Assembly: GCA_016795365.1 (NCBI GenBank)
Contig: JAEUHN010000052.1
Location: forward strand, 21,768-85,767
Source of the DNA: Verrucomicrobiaceae bacterium
Lineage (GTDB): Bacteria > Verrucomicrobiota > Verrucomicrobiia > Verrucomicrobiales > Verrucomicrobiaceae
Direction: 5' to 3'
Length of the DNA stretch: 64,000 bases
How positions within the stretch are numbered: the first letter of the stretch is position 1; each line of letters opens with the position of its first letter. Positions 17,609-26,929 of the stretch are shown one piece after another. The notes beneath the pieces were generated by a model. It saw only the letters and a list, made by a program, of their open reading frames with translations, searched no databases and was not told the DNA's origin. Made by a program: the position numbers and the translations under genes.

Positions 17609-17806
17609 TCAGGAGTGTTTTTTGGGAACTCTGCGTGCCTTCTTGATTTCGCGCAGCTCTTCGACGCCGGCACTTTTGAGAAAGCCTTTGCCCGTCTTGG
17701 CATACACAGGTTCGGCGGCAAACCGGTCTTGGATGGACAGCGCATCTGCCATCACTCTCTGGAAGACTGGATCGTTCAACAGCTTCGGATCAATCGCCGG
17801 GTTCAT
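17609..17806 (-). CDS. Small hypothetical protein (65 residues)
   Basis: This short basic protein runs from an ATG at 17806 (MNPAIDPKLLNDPVFQRVM) to a Lys/Arg-rich tail (IKKARRVPKKHS). It has no signal, helix span or known domain. Support for it being real comes from the close junction with the 128-residue gene downstream, on the same strand with a 3-base gap, and from its ordinary amphipathic composition. It starts 38 bases downstream of the fhs stop, so it could be read from the fhs transcript. Confidence 0.5.
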   Translation of the reverse strand: MNPAIDPKLLNDPVFQRVMADALSIQDRFAAEPVYAKTGKGFLKSAGVEELREIKKARRVPKKHS

Positions 17807-17844
17807 AGGCGAAAGACTACCGGCACGCCGCAGGAATGGCAAGC

Positions 17845-19470
17845 CTACACACCCGTGATGTGGCCGAGGTCGTCCACATCGACGCGCTCGGCGGCGGGGA
17901 TCTTGGGCAGGGCGGGCATGCGCATCATGGTGCCGGTGAGTGCGACGAGGAAGCCGGCGCCGTTGGCGATCTCGAAGTCGCGCACGGTGATGTCGAAGTC
18001 GGTCGGTCGGCCTTGCTTGGTGGCGTCGTCGGAGAGCGAGTTCTGCGTCTTGGCCATGCACAGCGGCAGCTTGGTGAAGCCGGCGCGATCGAAGACAGCG
18101 AGCTTCTCCTGCGCGGCCTCGGTGAGCACCACACCGCGAGCGCCATAGACCTTCGTGGCCACGGCGTGCAGCTTCTCGGGCACGGGCTGATCGTTTTGAT
18201 AGAGCAACGGCAGCGGCGGCGAATCGGCGGCAGCGGCTTGCACCACGAGTTCAGCAAGTTGCGTGGCACCCGGGCCGCCTTCGCCGAAGACGTTCGCGGT
18301 GGCGCTCTTCACGCCGCGCGCAGCGCAGAAGCGATGCACGGCTTCGAGTTCCTCGGCGCTGTCGTTGGTGAACTGGTTCACCGCGACAATGACGGGGCGC
18401 TGGAACTGCGCGGCAGCGTCGAGGTGCGCCGCGAGATTGGCGAGGCCACGCTCAACGGCTGCGACATCGACTTGCGTGAGCGCATCGAGCGCTACGCCGC
18501 CGTGCATCTTCAGCGCGCGCACGGTGGCCACGATGACGATGGCAGCGGGCGCGAGTCCGCTTTGACGGCACTTGATGTGCATGAACTTCTCGCCGCCGAG
18601 GTCGAAGGCGAAGCCTGCTTCCGTGACGGCGTAGTCGGCGTGCGCGAGTGCCATGCGCGTGGCGAGCACACTGTTGCAGCCGTGCGCGATGTTCGCGAAC
18701 GGACCGCCGTGAACGAACGCGGGCACGCCTTCGAGTGATTGCACGAGATTGGGCATCATCGCATCGCGCAGCAGAGCGACGAGCGCACCGGTCACACGCA
18801 TTTCATCAGCGAACACAGGCTCACCTTCAGCATCGAAGCCGATGACCATGCGCTTCAAACGAGCGCGCAGATCCTTGAGCGATTCGGAAAGGCAGAGCAC
18901 TGCCATCACTTCGGACGCCGCCGTGATGTCGAAGCCCGTGTTCCGCAGCGTGCCGTCCTTGGCGCGACCGGTTTGAATCGAGCGCAGTGCGCGGTCGTTC
19001 ACGTCGAGCACGCGCTTCCACAGCACGCGGTCCACGGCGAGGCGTGTCGTCTTGTTGAACAAGCAGTTGTCCACCACGCTGCTGAGCAGGTTGTGCGCGG
19101 AGGTGATGGCGTGGAAGTCGCCCGTGAAATGCAGGTTGATCGACTCGCCCGGTGTGATGCGGCTTTTGCCACCACCCGTGGCTCCACCTTTGCGACCAAA
19201 GACAGGTCCCATCGACGGCTGTCGAAGCGCGAGCGCTGCGTGCTTGCCGATCTGCTTGAGGCCTTGCGCGAGTCCGATGGACACCGTGGTCTTGCCTTCG
19301 CCTGCGGGTGTGGGTGTGATCGCGGAGACGAGGATGAGCTTGCCCTCTTGCGGCTTGTTCGCCAGCGCTTCGAGGCTGATCTTCACCTTGTCCTGACCGT
19401 AGGCGTGCAGGAATTCCGGGGCGATTCCGAGTGAACGGGCGACTTCGGCGACAGGGAGGAGCGTTGACAT
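17845..19470 (-). CDS. fhs: Formate--tetrahydrofolate ligase
   Basis: Fhs of 541 residues, near the family's usual 555. The P-loop TPTPAGEGKTT lies near 55, followed by RQPSMGPVFGRKGGATGGG and FTGDFHAITSAHNL, all classic for the enzyme. It makes 10-formyl-THF from formate, THF and ATP in the cytoplasm, feeding purine and one-carbon metabolism. The start at 19470 (MSTLLPVAEVARSLG) is chosen; the extension to 19569 would overlap the upstream gene and looks unlike the family. The gene follows the roadblock-like gene on the same strand with 31 bases between. Confidence 0.95.
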   Translation of the reverse strand: MSTLLPVAEVARSLGIAPEFLHAYGQDKVKISLEALANKPQEGKLILVSAITPTPAGEGKTTVSIGLAQGLKQIGKHAALALRQPSMGPVFGRKGGATGGGKSRITPGESINLHFTGDFHAITSAHNLLSSVVDNCLFNKTTRLAVDRVLWKRVLDVNDRALRSIQTGRAKDGTLRNTGFDITAASEVMAVLCLSESLKDLRARLKRMVIGFDAEGEPVFADEMRVTGALVALLRDAMMPNLVQSLEGVPAFVHGGPFANIAHGCNSVLATRMALAHADYAVTEAGFAFDLGGEKFMHIKCRQSGLAPAAIVIVATVRALKMHGGVALDALTQVDVAAVERGLANLAAHLDAAAQFQRPVIVAVNQFTNDSAEELEAVHRFCAARGVKSATANVFGEGGPGATQLAELVVQAAAADSPPLPLLYQNDQPVPEKLHAVATKVYGARGVVLTEAAQEKLAVFDRAGFTKLPLCMAKTQNSLSDDATKQGRPTDFDITVRDFEIANGAGFLVALTGTMMRMPALPKIPAAERVDVDDLGHITGV

Positions 19471-19501
19471 TGGCGCGAGCTTGGCGAGACCCGCGCGACG
19501 A

Positions 19502-20719
19502 TCAAGCAGAGGGTTGCTCGACCGGTCCCTCGACGGCGGATACGAGGGCATCGCGGATGGCGCGTTCATCCTCGGGAGTCATCGGCGCGCTCTGGATCGC
19601 GGCTAGGCTGACGGTGCCATAACGAGTGCGTGCGGGCAACACGGTGAGGGCGCGGCCATTGGAAAGAATCTTGTCAATGCGCTGCGGCTCCGTGCAGGCG
19701 AGCCCGGCGGTGGCGCGTTGTCCAGCGTGCCAGGCCATCATGGCGGAAAGCACGAGCGGAGTCTGTGCATGGCCGCCCCAGAGCACGTCGCCGTAGTCAT
19801 CGACCAACAGAACTTCCTGGGTGCCGAGCCGCTCGCAGGTCCACTGGGCCAGGGCATTGAGTCGGTCGCTAAGGCCGAGCACGGGCACGGTGAAGGAGGG
19901 CCTGGCAGGTGAAGACGGTGTCGGCAGGTGGTCTTGGTTGGTTTCGGGGCTCAGCAGAGAGGCCAGGGCGTCCGCAGGTGTCTGAATGTCAGCGGAAACG
20001 ACAGGCGCTGTGACTTTCTCTGGCGGATGGGAGGAGAAAAGGGGTTCGCATTCTTCACCCAGTGTTGGCGTCGATGAGAAGGTGATCTCTACCAAGCGGG
20101 CGGTGGGTGCGCGTTGTTCGGCGGGAGTTGGCGCCTGGATTACCCCTGGCTCCATGAGGGGCTGGGGTGCTGGTGCCGGCGTTTGATCAGCCCAGACGGG
20201 AGCTTCAGGCGCAGGTGGTGGACTTGCCTCAGGCTCGATGGGTTGGGAGGAGCGCTGCTCGATGGCTTCGGCAAGCTGGATCACCAAGTCCTCTTCGATC
20301 GTGGTGGGCTTAGGGTGGTCTGTGGCTACAGGCGGTGGCTCTGGTAGCGGCGGTGGACAGGGAATCCCGGGCTCGGCTGAAGGACCAGCAATGGGGCTCG
20401 TTGGTGGATCAGACTTCGGCAGAAGACCCGAGAACTGAGCCTGCTCGCGTAGGCTGCGGAGGTTCTCACGGATGCGCCAGAGATCTCCTCCACGTGGGCC
20501 GCTGGAGCCATCGCTCAGGGGCAGGTCGGGCGGCAAAGGCGGGGGCGTGATTTTGGCCGCAGGGGGATCGATGAGGTTGTCCTGTGCTGGCGGGAGTGCG
20601 ACGACGGGAAGGGTATGCACCTCCCAGGCAATGTTGTTCGCGGCCACCACTTTGCGTGGGCCTTCGATGTTCTCGAGCAAGGCTCGGACTTCATCAGGAT
20701 CAATCCAGGAGACTTGCAT
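19502..20719 (-). CDS. Proline-rich protein with possible roadblock/LC7-like C-terminal domain
   Basis: This 405-residue protein has a short N-terminal region ([15 protein letters not shown]), a long Pro/Ala/Glu-rich disordered stretch (about 60-290), and a folded C-terminal domain of about 115 residues ([20 protein letters not shown]...[14 protein letters not shown]...). The latter has the length and the helix, two-strand hairpin, helix pattern of roadblock/LC7 domains, though this is a pattern judgement only. Its start lies inside the end of the ParA gene (20-base overlap), so it is translationally coupled to it. A ParA partner or adaptor role is the natural inference. Confidence 0.6.
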   Translation of the reverse strand: MQVSWIDPDEVRALLENIEGPRKVVAANNIAWEVHTLPVVALPPAQDNLIDPPAAKITPPPLPPDLPLSDGSSGPRGGDLWRIRENLRSLREQAQFSGLLPKSDPPTSPIAGPSAEPGIPCPPPLPEPPPVATDHPKPTTIEEDLVIQLAEAIEQRSSQPIEPEASPPPAPEAPVWADQTPAPAPQPLMEPGVIQAPTPAEQRAPTARLVEITFSSTPTLGEECEPLFSSHPPEKVTAPVVSADIQTPADALASLLSPETNQDHLPTPSSPARPSFTVPVLGLSDRLNALAQWTCERLGTQEVLLVDDYGDVLWGGHAQTPLVLSAMMAWHAGQRATAGLACTEPQRIDKILSNGRALTVLPARTRYGTVSLAAIQSAPMTPEDERAIRDALVSAVEGPVEQPSA

Positions 20720-21512
20720 GGCGGTAGCCTTGTTCTTGTTCGCGCAGCAGCCCGATGCGCTCTTCCAGTTCAGCTGCGATCTGATCAAAGAGCAGCGCCT
20801 CGGGTGGCGGATTCGCTTTGAGCAGGGCGAGCGGGATACCTTGGGCTGCGGCATCCAGGAAGGAGGGCAGCCGGGGCACGCTCATCTTGAAAACCAATTC
20901 GGGCGGCAGCACCTGGCGGAGTTCGCGCGCGACCTGCAGGCTCACGGGCGAATCGTTCATCACCATGCTCAAGAGGATGCCTGCGACCTTCACGCCCGCG
21001 CCTTCGGAGCGAAAACGCGAAAGCGTCTCCAGCAAGTGTGGCACGCTGCGCACGGCGAGGGGCTCGGACTGCTGCGGGATGAGTGCCCAGTCGGCGACCT
21101 TGACCACTTGCTCGGTCATGCCCGTCAGCCCGGCGGCGGTGTCGAACATCACACACTCGATGCCCGCGAGTTCGGCGGAGCGCAGCAGATCGCGCAGGCG
21201 GATGGCAATCACATCGGAAGTCATCTGGCCGCGTCGAGCCAGTTCATCGTAATGCCCGGCGGGGATGAGGCTGAACTCAGGCAGACGGGTGCTGATGATG
21301 ATGTCATTGAGAGCCGCTGCGCCGCCAAGGAAATCGTAGAAGCCATTCTTCGTCCGAGTGCTGCGCGCGAGTGACAGGCCGACCGCGCCCTGGGGATCCG
21401 TGTCGATGAGCAAAGTCTTCCACCCACGTCGGGCCAGCGAATAGGCGAGGTTGATGCAGAGCGTGGTCTTCCCCACTCCTCCTTTCTGGCTTGCCGTCGC
21501 TATGGTAATCAC
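20700..21512 (-). CDS. ParA-type P-loop ATPase
   Basis: This 270-residue protein uses a GTG start at 21512, giving the family-standard opening [17 protein letters not shown] with the deviant Walker A lysine K10 and canonical K15. A Walker B-like [11 protein letters not shown] follows near 120. Family members are membrane- or DNA-associated ATPases that position chromosomes, plasmids or protein clusters. An in-frame ATG at 21623 exists but would add a basic tail without family similarity. There is no ParB gene nearby; instead the coupled downstream gene encodes a proline-rich, possibly roadblock-containing partner, which points to protein positioning rather than DNA segregation. Confidence 0.85.
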   Translation of the reverse strand: MITIATASQKGGVGKTTLCINLAYSLARRGWKTLLIDTDPQGAVGLSLARSTRTKNGFYDFLGGAAALNDIIISTRLPEFSLIPAGHYDELARRGQMTSDVIAIRLRDLLRSAELAGIECVMFDTAAGLTGMTEQVVKVADWALIPQQSEPLAVRSVPHLLETLSRFRSEGAGVKVAGILLSMVMNDSPVSLQVARELRQVLPPELVFKMSVPRLPSFLDAAAQGIPLALLKANPPPEALLFDQIAAELEERIGLLREQEQGYRHASLLD

Positions 21513-21699
21513 GCGCGCGATGGTAGCGGCGACCTTTTGCTTTGCATCTGTAAAATGTTTCGCGGCGCGCGTGGCGAGCACGGCAAGTCCACGAGTGAGC
21601 GGATGAGGCTGCAATTGGTGCATACGGCACCGCAATCCGCGCACACTGTTTAGGCTGGTCTTCCAAAAGGCGGTTCCGTGGTGGTCCGTTTTTTGCAGC

Positions 21700-23871
21700 A
21701 TGAACAAACTACTGCTCATACCTGCTGCGGTGGCTTTGTCCGCCTTCGCTCTCACGACGGCCTCTGCTGCTGATACTTCTGCTGTCTCCAAGCAAATCGA
21801 TGTCCTCGTGGACAAAGGTTTGGCCAAGGAAAAGCTGAAACCCAACAAGCCCGCGAGCGACGAGACCTTCCTCCGCCGCGTGTATCTGGATGTCACCGGT
21901 CGCATCCCCACACCGGAAGAAGCGAGAGCCTTCCTCAGTTCCAAGGAAGCGAACAAACGAGCGAAACTCATCGACCAGCTCCTCGCCTCCGACGGCTACG
22001 TGTATCACTTCTACAACTACTGGGCCGACGTGCTTCGTGCGCAGAGCCAGGGCATCGGCGACAGCTCTGCCGCTCAGGAGTATCTGAACTTCATCCGCAA
22101 GTCCCTGCGCGAGAACAAGCCCTACGACCAGTTCAGCCGCGAACTCGTCGCCGCTGAAGGCACCATCTTCAAAACCGGTGCGATCGGCTACTACATGCGC
22201 GATCGCGGCATGGCGCTGGACAACTTGTCCAACACCGTCCGCATCTTCCTCGGCACCCGCCTTGAGTGTGCCCAGTGCCATAACCATCCCTTCGATAAAT
22301 GGACGGAGATGGACTTCTACAAGATGGCCGCCTTCACCCACAACATGGCAGGCACCAACTACCGGTCCAAGAACATGGATGACACCCAGAAGCTCATCCG
22401 CGAGGACAAGACCGCTGACAAAGAAACCCAGGACATGATGCGCCGCGCTCTGACCGACGCCTTCCGTCCGCTGCAAAGCACAGAAGTGGTGCAGAACAAA
22501 GGCACCCTGCGCCTCCCGCCTGAATACAAATACACGGACGCCAAGCCCAAGGATCTCGTGCAGGCTTCGGTGATCTTTGGCAAGCCTGTCGCGCTCACGA
22601 AGGAATCCAATCCCATCCAGGAATACGCCAAGTGGATGACCTCGCCGGAGAATCCTCGCTTCACCACCGTGATTGCCAATCGTCTGTGGAAGAAAGTCAT
22701 GGGCCTGGGCCTGATCGAACCACTGGACGAGATGGTCGATTCCAGCGTTCCATCCAATCCCGATCTCATGAAGTTCCTCACGCGTCAGATGGTGGCCGTG
22801 AAGTATGACATGAAGGCCTACCTCCGCATGGTGCTCAACACCCAGACCTACCAGCGCGAGAGCACCAAGGAAGACCTCCAGCCCGGCACCCCCTACTTCT
22901 TCCAGGGGCCCGTCTTCCGCCGCATGAGCGCCGAGCAGATCTGGGACTCCGTGGTGACGCTGATCAATCCCAATCCCGATGAACGCAATTGGACGCTCCG
23001 CGAGCGCGAGCGCAAGGAAGTCGAGAACCGCCGCCAGCTCGCCGAGATCTTGGATGGCACCGAGCCCGCCCTGCTCTTCGATGCTTCTAAGCGCGTTGCC
23101 GTCGCCATGAAGGAGCAGAACAAGGGCTTTGCCCAGCTGCGCAAGGATCTCGAAGAAGCCCGTGCCAAAGACGACAAAGAGAAGATCAAAGAGATCCAGC
23201 GCCAGCTCAATGACAGCCAGCGCCTGATGCGCGAGACCATCTCGAAGTGCTTCTACGAAGCCGCCAAGCAGTCCAAGAATCCCGCCCTCCTCGCGAAGCT
23301 GCAGAAGATCAGCAACGGCGCACCCATGGAGATGGCCATGATGAACATCATGGACAGCCCTCGCGTGGACGCCAAGGACATGCCCGTTGATCCCAAGATG
23401 CAGACCGCTCTGCAGACCGAGATGAAGCTCCTCGGCATGACCAAGCCCAAGGAAGTCCAGAGCTACGAGAAGTATCGCAAGGGCCTCCATCAGACGTGGT
23501 GCCGCGCCTCCGAACTGTCATCGCCAGCACCACGCGGGCACTTCCTCCGCGAGTTCGGCCAGAGTGATCGCGACATCATCGAAAACGCCAGCCAGGAAGC
23601 CTCCGTGCCCCAGGCACTCACGATGCTGAACGGCTCGCTCCTCACCCAGCTCAACAGCGGCTGGTCCACCCTTGCGATGAACCTGCGAAAGACCACGACT
23701 CCGCAGGAGAAAATCGACACCCTTTTCCTGAGTCTCTTCAGCCGCAAGCCCACCGCCAAGGAGCAAGCGATGCTGCTTCAGAGGCTCGATGCCGCCGCCG
23801 GATCGAAGACCATCTGGGACGACATCGTCATGGCCGCCATTAGCACGCAGCGGTTCCTCTTTATCGACTGA
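21700..23871 (+). CDS. Exported DUF1549/DUF1553 protein
   Basis: This 723-residue protein has a signal peptide (1-23, TTASA). The DUF1549 region (about 30-230) includes [15 protein letters not shown] and the CxxCH motif C190-A-Q-C-H194 followed by NHPFD; the DUF1553 region (about 300-720) includes [18 protein letters not shown]. These domain pairs are very abundant in Planctomycetota and Verrucomicrobiota and are usually followed by a DUF1501 gene, as here. They are thought to act outside the cytoplasm, possibly in sugar or sulfated-polymer breakdown with haem involvement, but no reaction is established. A four-helix-bundle gene now separates it from its DUF1501 partner. Confidence 0.92.
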   Translation: MNKLLLIPAAVALSAFALTTASAADTSAVSKQIDVLVDKGLAKEKLKPNKPASDETFLRRVYLDVTGRIPTPEEARAFLSSKEANKRAKLIDQLLASDGYVYHFYNYWADVLRAQSQGIGDSSAAQEYLNFIRKSLRENKPYDQFSRELVAAEGTIFKTGAIGYYMRDRGMALDNLSNTVRIFLGTRLECAQCHNHPFDKWTEMDFYKMAAFTHNMAGTNYRSKNMDDTQKLIREDKTADKETQDMMRRALTDAFRPLQSTEVVQNKGTLRLPPEYKYTDAKPKDLVQASVIFGKPVALTKESNPIQEYAKWMTSPENPRFTTVIANRLWKKVMGLGLIEPLDEMVDSSVPSNPDLMKFLTRQMVAVKYDMKAYLRMVLNTQTYQRESTKEDLQPGTPYFFQGPVFRRMSAEQIWDSVVTLINPNPDERNWTLRERERKEVENRRQLAEILDGTEPALLFDASKRVAVAMKEQNKGFAQLRKDLEEARAKDDKEKIKEIQRQLNDSQRLMRETISKCFYEAAKQSKNPALLAKLQKISNGAPMEMAMMNIMDSPRVDAKDMPVDPKMQTALQTEMKLLGMTKPKEVQSYEKYRKGLHQTWCRASELSSPAPRGHFLREFGQSDRDIIENASQEASVPQALTMLNGSLLTQLNSGWSTLAMNLRKTTTPQEKIDTLFLSLFSRKPTAKEQAMLLQRLDAAAGSKTIWDDIVMAAISTQRFLFID

Positions 23872-23873
23872 CG

Positions 23874-23906
23874 GAGCGAAGAGCGAAGGGCCGAGAGCGA
23901 AGAGGC
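23874..23906. repeat. Short GAGCGAAG-type repeat, left flank of four-helix-bundle module
   Basis: Immediately after the stop of the DUF1549 gene, GAGCGAAG / GAGCGAAGGG / GAGCGAAGAGG recur in about 33 bases. The opposite flank of the four-helix gene (24402-24436) has the complementary text, so the two sides form an imperfect inverted repeat around the gene. Confidence 0.6.
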
Positions 23907-23917
23907 AAAAGCCACCT

Positions 23918-24340
23918 CTAGGTCCCGAACGAAAGCAAAGGCATCAACAACGCCAGCAACTGAGTCATGACACTGCTGAGTTTCTTCCGAAGAGCTTCGA
24001 GCATCTTGCTGAGTTCCTCCAACTCAGCCAGCCAGGGCTCGATTCGTTCGCGATCTACGAGTCCGTGGCGGGAGAAGATGAGCAGCATGTTCACGACCTC
24101 GAACAGCGAGCGACGGCTGATATTGACGAACTGTGAAAACTCACGCTTCGACGAGCTTCCCGAGCCCTCGGCAAGGTTGTTCGTGATGCTCAGCATCGCT
24201 GCGCGCAACTGCTCCGCGAACCTGAATTGCTTCTGCCGCTCCAGCTCATCGGCCAGTTGAAACACCTGCATGCTCAAGTCCGCCGATCGCCGCCAAACTT
24301 CCAGCGTCTCAAATCGAAAAGTCGTTTTCATCCCCGCCAT
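23918..24340 (-). CDS. Four-helix bundle protein (S23 / 23S rRNA-IVS type)
   Basis: This 140-residue all-helical protein has the family pattern: FETLEVWRRSADLS at the N-terminus, then AEQLRAAMLSITNNLAEGSGSSSKREFSQFVNISRRSLFEV. Such proteins were first seen encoded inside intervening sequences of 23S rRNA genes and are also scattered as free-standing genes; the function is unknown and a pentameric assembly has been reported for relatives. A start at 24331 (MKTTFRF) is equally likely. It lies antisense between two genes that are normally adjacent, and both sides carry short related repeats, which suggests it arrived as a mobile or transferred cassette. Confidence 0.88.
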   Translation of the reverse strand: MAGMKTTFRFETLEVWRRSADLSMQVFQLADELERQKQFRFAEQLRAAMLSITNNLAEGSGSSSKREFSQFVNISRRSLFEVVNMLLIFSRHGLVDRERIEPWLAELEELSKMLEALRKKLSSVMTQLLALLMPLLSFGT

Positions 24341-24401
24341 TTCATCAGCCTCTCTGGTCTGTCACAATCCCAAAGAACACTTCCAACCCACAACTCTGCT
24401 T

Positions 24402-24494
24402 CCTCTTAGCTCTACGCCCTTAGCCCTTCGCTTCTCAACCTCCAACCTCCAACTTCCAACAACCCATGAACCCTCTTAGCTCTACGCCCTTAGC
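24402..24494. repeat. Directly repeated CTCTTAGCTCTACGCCCTTA, right flank of module
   Basis: The block CCTCTTAGCTCTACGCCC plus CTTAGC occurs at 24402-24424 and again at 24472-24494, 70 bases apart and identical over 23 bases. The second copy lies inside the first codons of the DUF1501 gene and encodes LSSTPLAL. Between them is CAACCTCCAACCTCCAACTTCC, itself a short tandem repeat. The block is related by inversion to the repeat at 23874. Confidence 0.75.
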
Positions 24495-25791
24495 TCTCCG
24501 CTCCAACGATCTCAGCCGTCGCAGCCTCCTGGCCACGACTGCGAAGTCACTCCTCGGGGTCGGCTTGATGCCCTCCATGGAGCATCTCTTCAGCAGCAAA
24601 GCCTTCGCGGTGGGTGAAGGCTCGGCCACGCAGAAGCAGGTGGCCACGGCACGCAACGTCATCTTCCTCTACATGAGCGGTGGTCAGAGCCACCTCGACA
24701 CCTGGGATGTGAAGCCCGACAACAAGGAGGTCATGGGACCCACGAAGGCGATCAAGACCTCGGCCGATGGCGTGCAGATCAGTGAATATCTGCCACGTCT
24801 CGCGAAGCAGGGCCATCACCTGTGCCTCCTCAATGCCGTGGCGACCAACACCGCCGCGCACGAGCAGGCTAACTACTTCATGCACACGAGCTTCGGGCTG
24901 CGCAGCACGATCAAGCACCCAGGCCTCGGTGCCTGGCTGAGCTTCTTCCAGGGCTCCGGCAACCCAGCCCTGCCAGCCTATGTGTATGTGGGCAATGACA
25001 GCCGTCATCCCGGCGCAGGCTTTTTCGCCAAGAAGCATGGTCCGCTCATGGTGAACAATCCCGAGGCAGGTCTGCAAAATGTGAAGCCGCAGAATGGCGT
25101 CACGGAAGATCGATTCGCCCTTCGTCGTGACATCGCGCAGGCGCTCGATGCCGAGTTCGTCAGCACGCATCCGAATCGCAACGTGAAGGCCTACTCCGAC
25201 ATGTATGACGACGCTGTTCGTCTCATGCGCAGCGAGGACCTCACCGCCTTCGATCTCACCAAGGAACCCGAAGAACTGCGCAAGGCCTACGGCAAGGAAA
25301 GCTTTGGTCAGGGCTGCCTGCTTGCTCGTCGTCTCGTCGAGCATGGAGTGCGCTTTGTCGAAGTCTCGCTCGGAAGCTGGGACACCCATGTGGCCAACTT
25401 CATCAGCACGCCCAAACTCTGCGACACGCTCGACCAGGCCATGGCCACGCTACTCAGCGATCTCGAGTCACGCGGCTTGCTGGAGAGCACCATGGTCGTC
25501 GTGGCTTCCGAGTTCGGACGCACGCCGAAGATCAATCAAAACCAGGGCCGCGACCATTATCCCGTCTTCTCCTGCGTGCTCGCTGGTGGCGGCATCCAGG
25601 GCGGACAAAAGTATGGCAGCACGACCAAGGACGGCTCCGGTGTGGAGTCCGGCAAGGTCTCGCCCGTCGATATCAACGCCACGATTGGTTATGCCCTCGG
25701 CCTTCCCCTCGACCAGGTGATTTACTCGCCCACTAAGCGACCCTTCACCGTCGCCGACAAAGGCCAGCCGCTGGTGCATCTGTTCTCGTAG
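24466..25791 (+). CDS. DUF1501 family protein, Tat-type signal
   Basis: This 441-residue protein has an N-terminal SRRSLLATT, resembling a twin-arginine export signal (R18-R19), and the DUF1501 landmarks VIFLYMSGGQSHLDTWDVKPD, WDTH, VVVASEFGRTPKIN and GRDHYPVFSC. The fold is related to alkaline phosphatase/sulfatase, and DUF1501 proteins usually accompany DUF1549/1553 proteins, as here. The reaction is unknown. The first dozen residues are encoded by repeated DNA that also occurs 70 bases upstream, so the annotated N-terminus may be partly repeat-derived; no better start is available before the RR motif. A strong terminator follows. Confidence 0.9.
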   Translation: MNPLSSTPLALRSNDLSRRSLLATTAKSLLGVGLMPSMEHLFSSKAFAVGEGSATQKQVATARNVIFLYMSGGQSHLDTWDVKPDNKEVMGPTKAIKTSADGVQISEYLPRLAKQGHHLCLLNAVATNTAAHEQANYFMHTSFGLRSTIKHPGLGAWLSFFQGSGNPALPAYVYVGNDSRHPGAGFFAKKHGPLMVNNPEAGLQNVKPQNGVTEDRFALRRDIAQALDAEFVSTHPNRNVKAYSDMYDDAVRLMRSEDLTAFDLTKEPEELRKAYGKESFGQGCLLARRLVEHGVRFVEVSLGSWDTHVANFISTPKLCDTLDQAMATLLSDLESRGLLESTMVVVASEFGRTPKINQNQGRDHYPVFSCVLAGGGIQGGQKYGSTTKDGSGVESGKVSPVDINATIGYALGLPLDQVIYSPTKRPFTVADKGQPLVHLFS

Positions 25792-25813
25792 AGGAACTCG
25801 CACCGATCAATCA

Positions 25814-25852
25814 CAGCACCATGGTCCATGCGATCATGGTGCTGTTTTGTTT
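25814..25852 (+). terminator. Rho-independent terminator after DUF1501 gene
   Basis: A perfect 10-base stem, CAGCACCATG (25814-25823) with CATGGTGCTG (25835-25844), has an 11-base loop and is followed by TTTTGTTT. It sits between convergent genes and terminates the plus-strand transcript. Confidence 0.85.
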
Positions 25853-25860
25853 GGAGCTGA

Positions 25861-26916
25861 TCAGCCCACCTTCTTCAATAGCGTCACACGGCCCACAGGC
25901 ACCCACTCGGTGACGAGGATGTCGCCGTTGGCGAGGATCATGGCGTCGTGTGGCGTGATGAACTTGCCGTCGATGAACTTCTCGCGCGGCTCCATGCGCA
26001 GCGGCCAGGGTTTCTTCTGGTTGGGCTCCTTGCCATCGCCGAGGCTGGTGATGAGGTTGTAATCCTTGTCGAAGAGATGCACGACGCTGTAAAGATCGGG
26101 GCAGACCATGAGGTCGCCGCGAACGTGGAAGTGGCAGGGCAGACGAAGCTTGCCGGGCACCTTGATCGTGCGCTCGTGCTGGCCGTCGAGGTTGAGGATT
26201 TGCATGCGGCCATTGCCGCGATCGGCAACGACGAGCTTGGCTGGTGAGTGGCGCGTATCGACCCACAGACCGTGCGTGTTCTTGAACTGACCATCCGCGC
26301 TGCCGGGGCTGCCGATGATGCCTTTGAAGTTCGCGTCCTTGTCGTAGCGCAGGATGTAGGCGGAGCCGTAGCCATCAGCGACGTAGAAGTCGCCATCGGG
26401 ATGGAAGGCGATGTTGGTGCAGTTCCATTTGATCGGCTCCTTGCCCGCATACGGCGGCGCTTCCTTTGGGTAGCCTTTCTGCCACAGCACTTTGCCGTCG
26501 AGCGTGGTCTTGGTGAAGGTCTGGTGCGCGTTGTCGCAGTGGTAGATGAACTCTGTGCCGCCCTCGTCGCGAATGTCGAGCCCATGCGCGCCGCCGACCG
26601 TGCCGCCTGCGAACTGCTCGCCCCACGAAGTGATGAACTTGCCTTCCTGATCGAAGACCACGATCGCGTCCTTCTTCACGCTCGCGGGATTGACCGTGTG
26701 GCCGATGTAGATGCGGCCTTGCGCGTCCTGAGCAACGCCATGCGTGTCGCCCCACAGCAGGCCCTGCGGTGGCGTAAGCCAGTCGTGATAGACTTCATAA
26801 CGATGGCCGTCGATGCCGAGCACGGGGCGCTTGCTCCCGGCTTTGTCTTGAGCGTGCAGAATGTTAAAGGCACCGAACGCAGCGGTGGTCTGGAGGAAGT
26901 GGCGGCGGGTGGACAT
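25861..26916 (-). CDS. Exported NHL-type beta-propeller protein
   Basis: This 351-residue protein begins MSTRRHFLQTTAAFGAF, a Tat-like signal (R4-R5). The remainder contains repeated propeller blades of the NHL/peptidylamidating-lyase type: GDTHGVAQDAQGRIYIGHTV, GGAHGLDIRDE, CTNIAFHPDGDFYVADGYG, NTHGLWVD, VADRGNGRMQILNLDG, and PHDAMILANGDILVTEW. No catalytic residue set is obvious; the fold usually binds ligands or serves as a scaffold. It is third in an operon after the His/Cys-dyad protein and the sulfatase, 13 bases downstream of the sulfatase start-to-stop junction, so a role in using sulfated organic matter is likely. Confidence 0.82.
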   Translation of the reverse strand: MSTRRHFLQTTAAFGAFNILHAQDKAGSKRPVLGIDGHRYEVYHDWLTPPQGLLWGDTHGVAQDAQGRIYIGHTVNPASVKKDAIVVFDQEGKFITSWGEQFAGGTVGGAHGLDIRDEGGTEFIYHCDNAHQTFTKTTLDGKVLWQKGYPKEAPPYAGKEPIKWNCTNIAFHPDGDFYVADGYGSAYILRYDKDANFKGIIGSPGSADGQFKNTHGLWVDTRHSPAKLVVADRGNGRMQILNLDGQHERTIKVPGKLRLPCHFHVRGDLMVCPDLYSVVHLFDKDYNLITSLGDGKEPNQKKPWPLRMEPREKFIDGKFITPHDAMILANGDILVTEWVPVGRVTLLKKVG

Positions 26917-26929
26917 GGCGATCTGTCGG

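Noticed and set aside
21709..23490. 593-residue minus-strand open frame
   Set aside because: It is antisense to the DUF1549/1553 gene, whose sense translation shows signal peptide and family motifs; the antisense product is His/Leu/Gly-rich shadow sequence.
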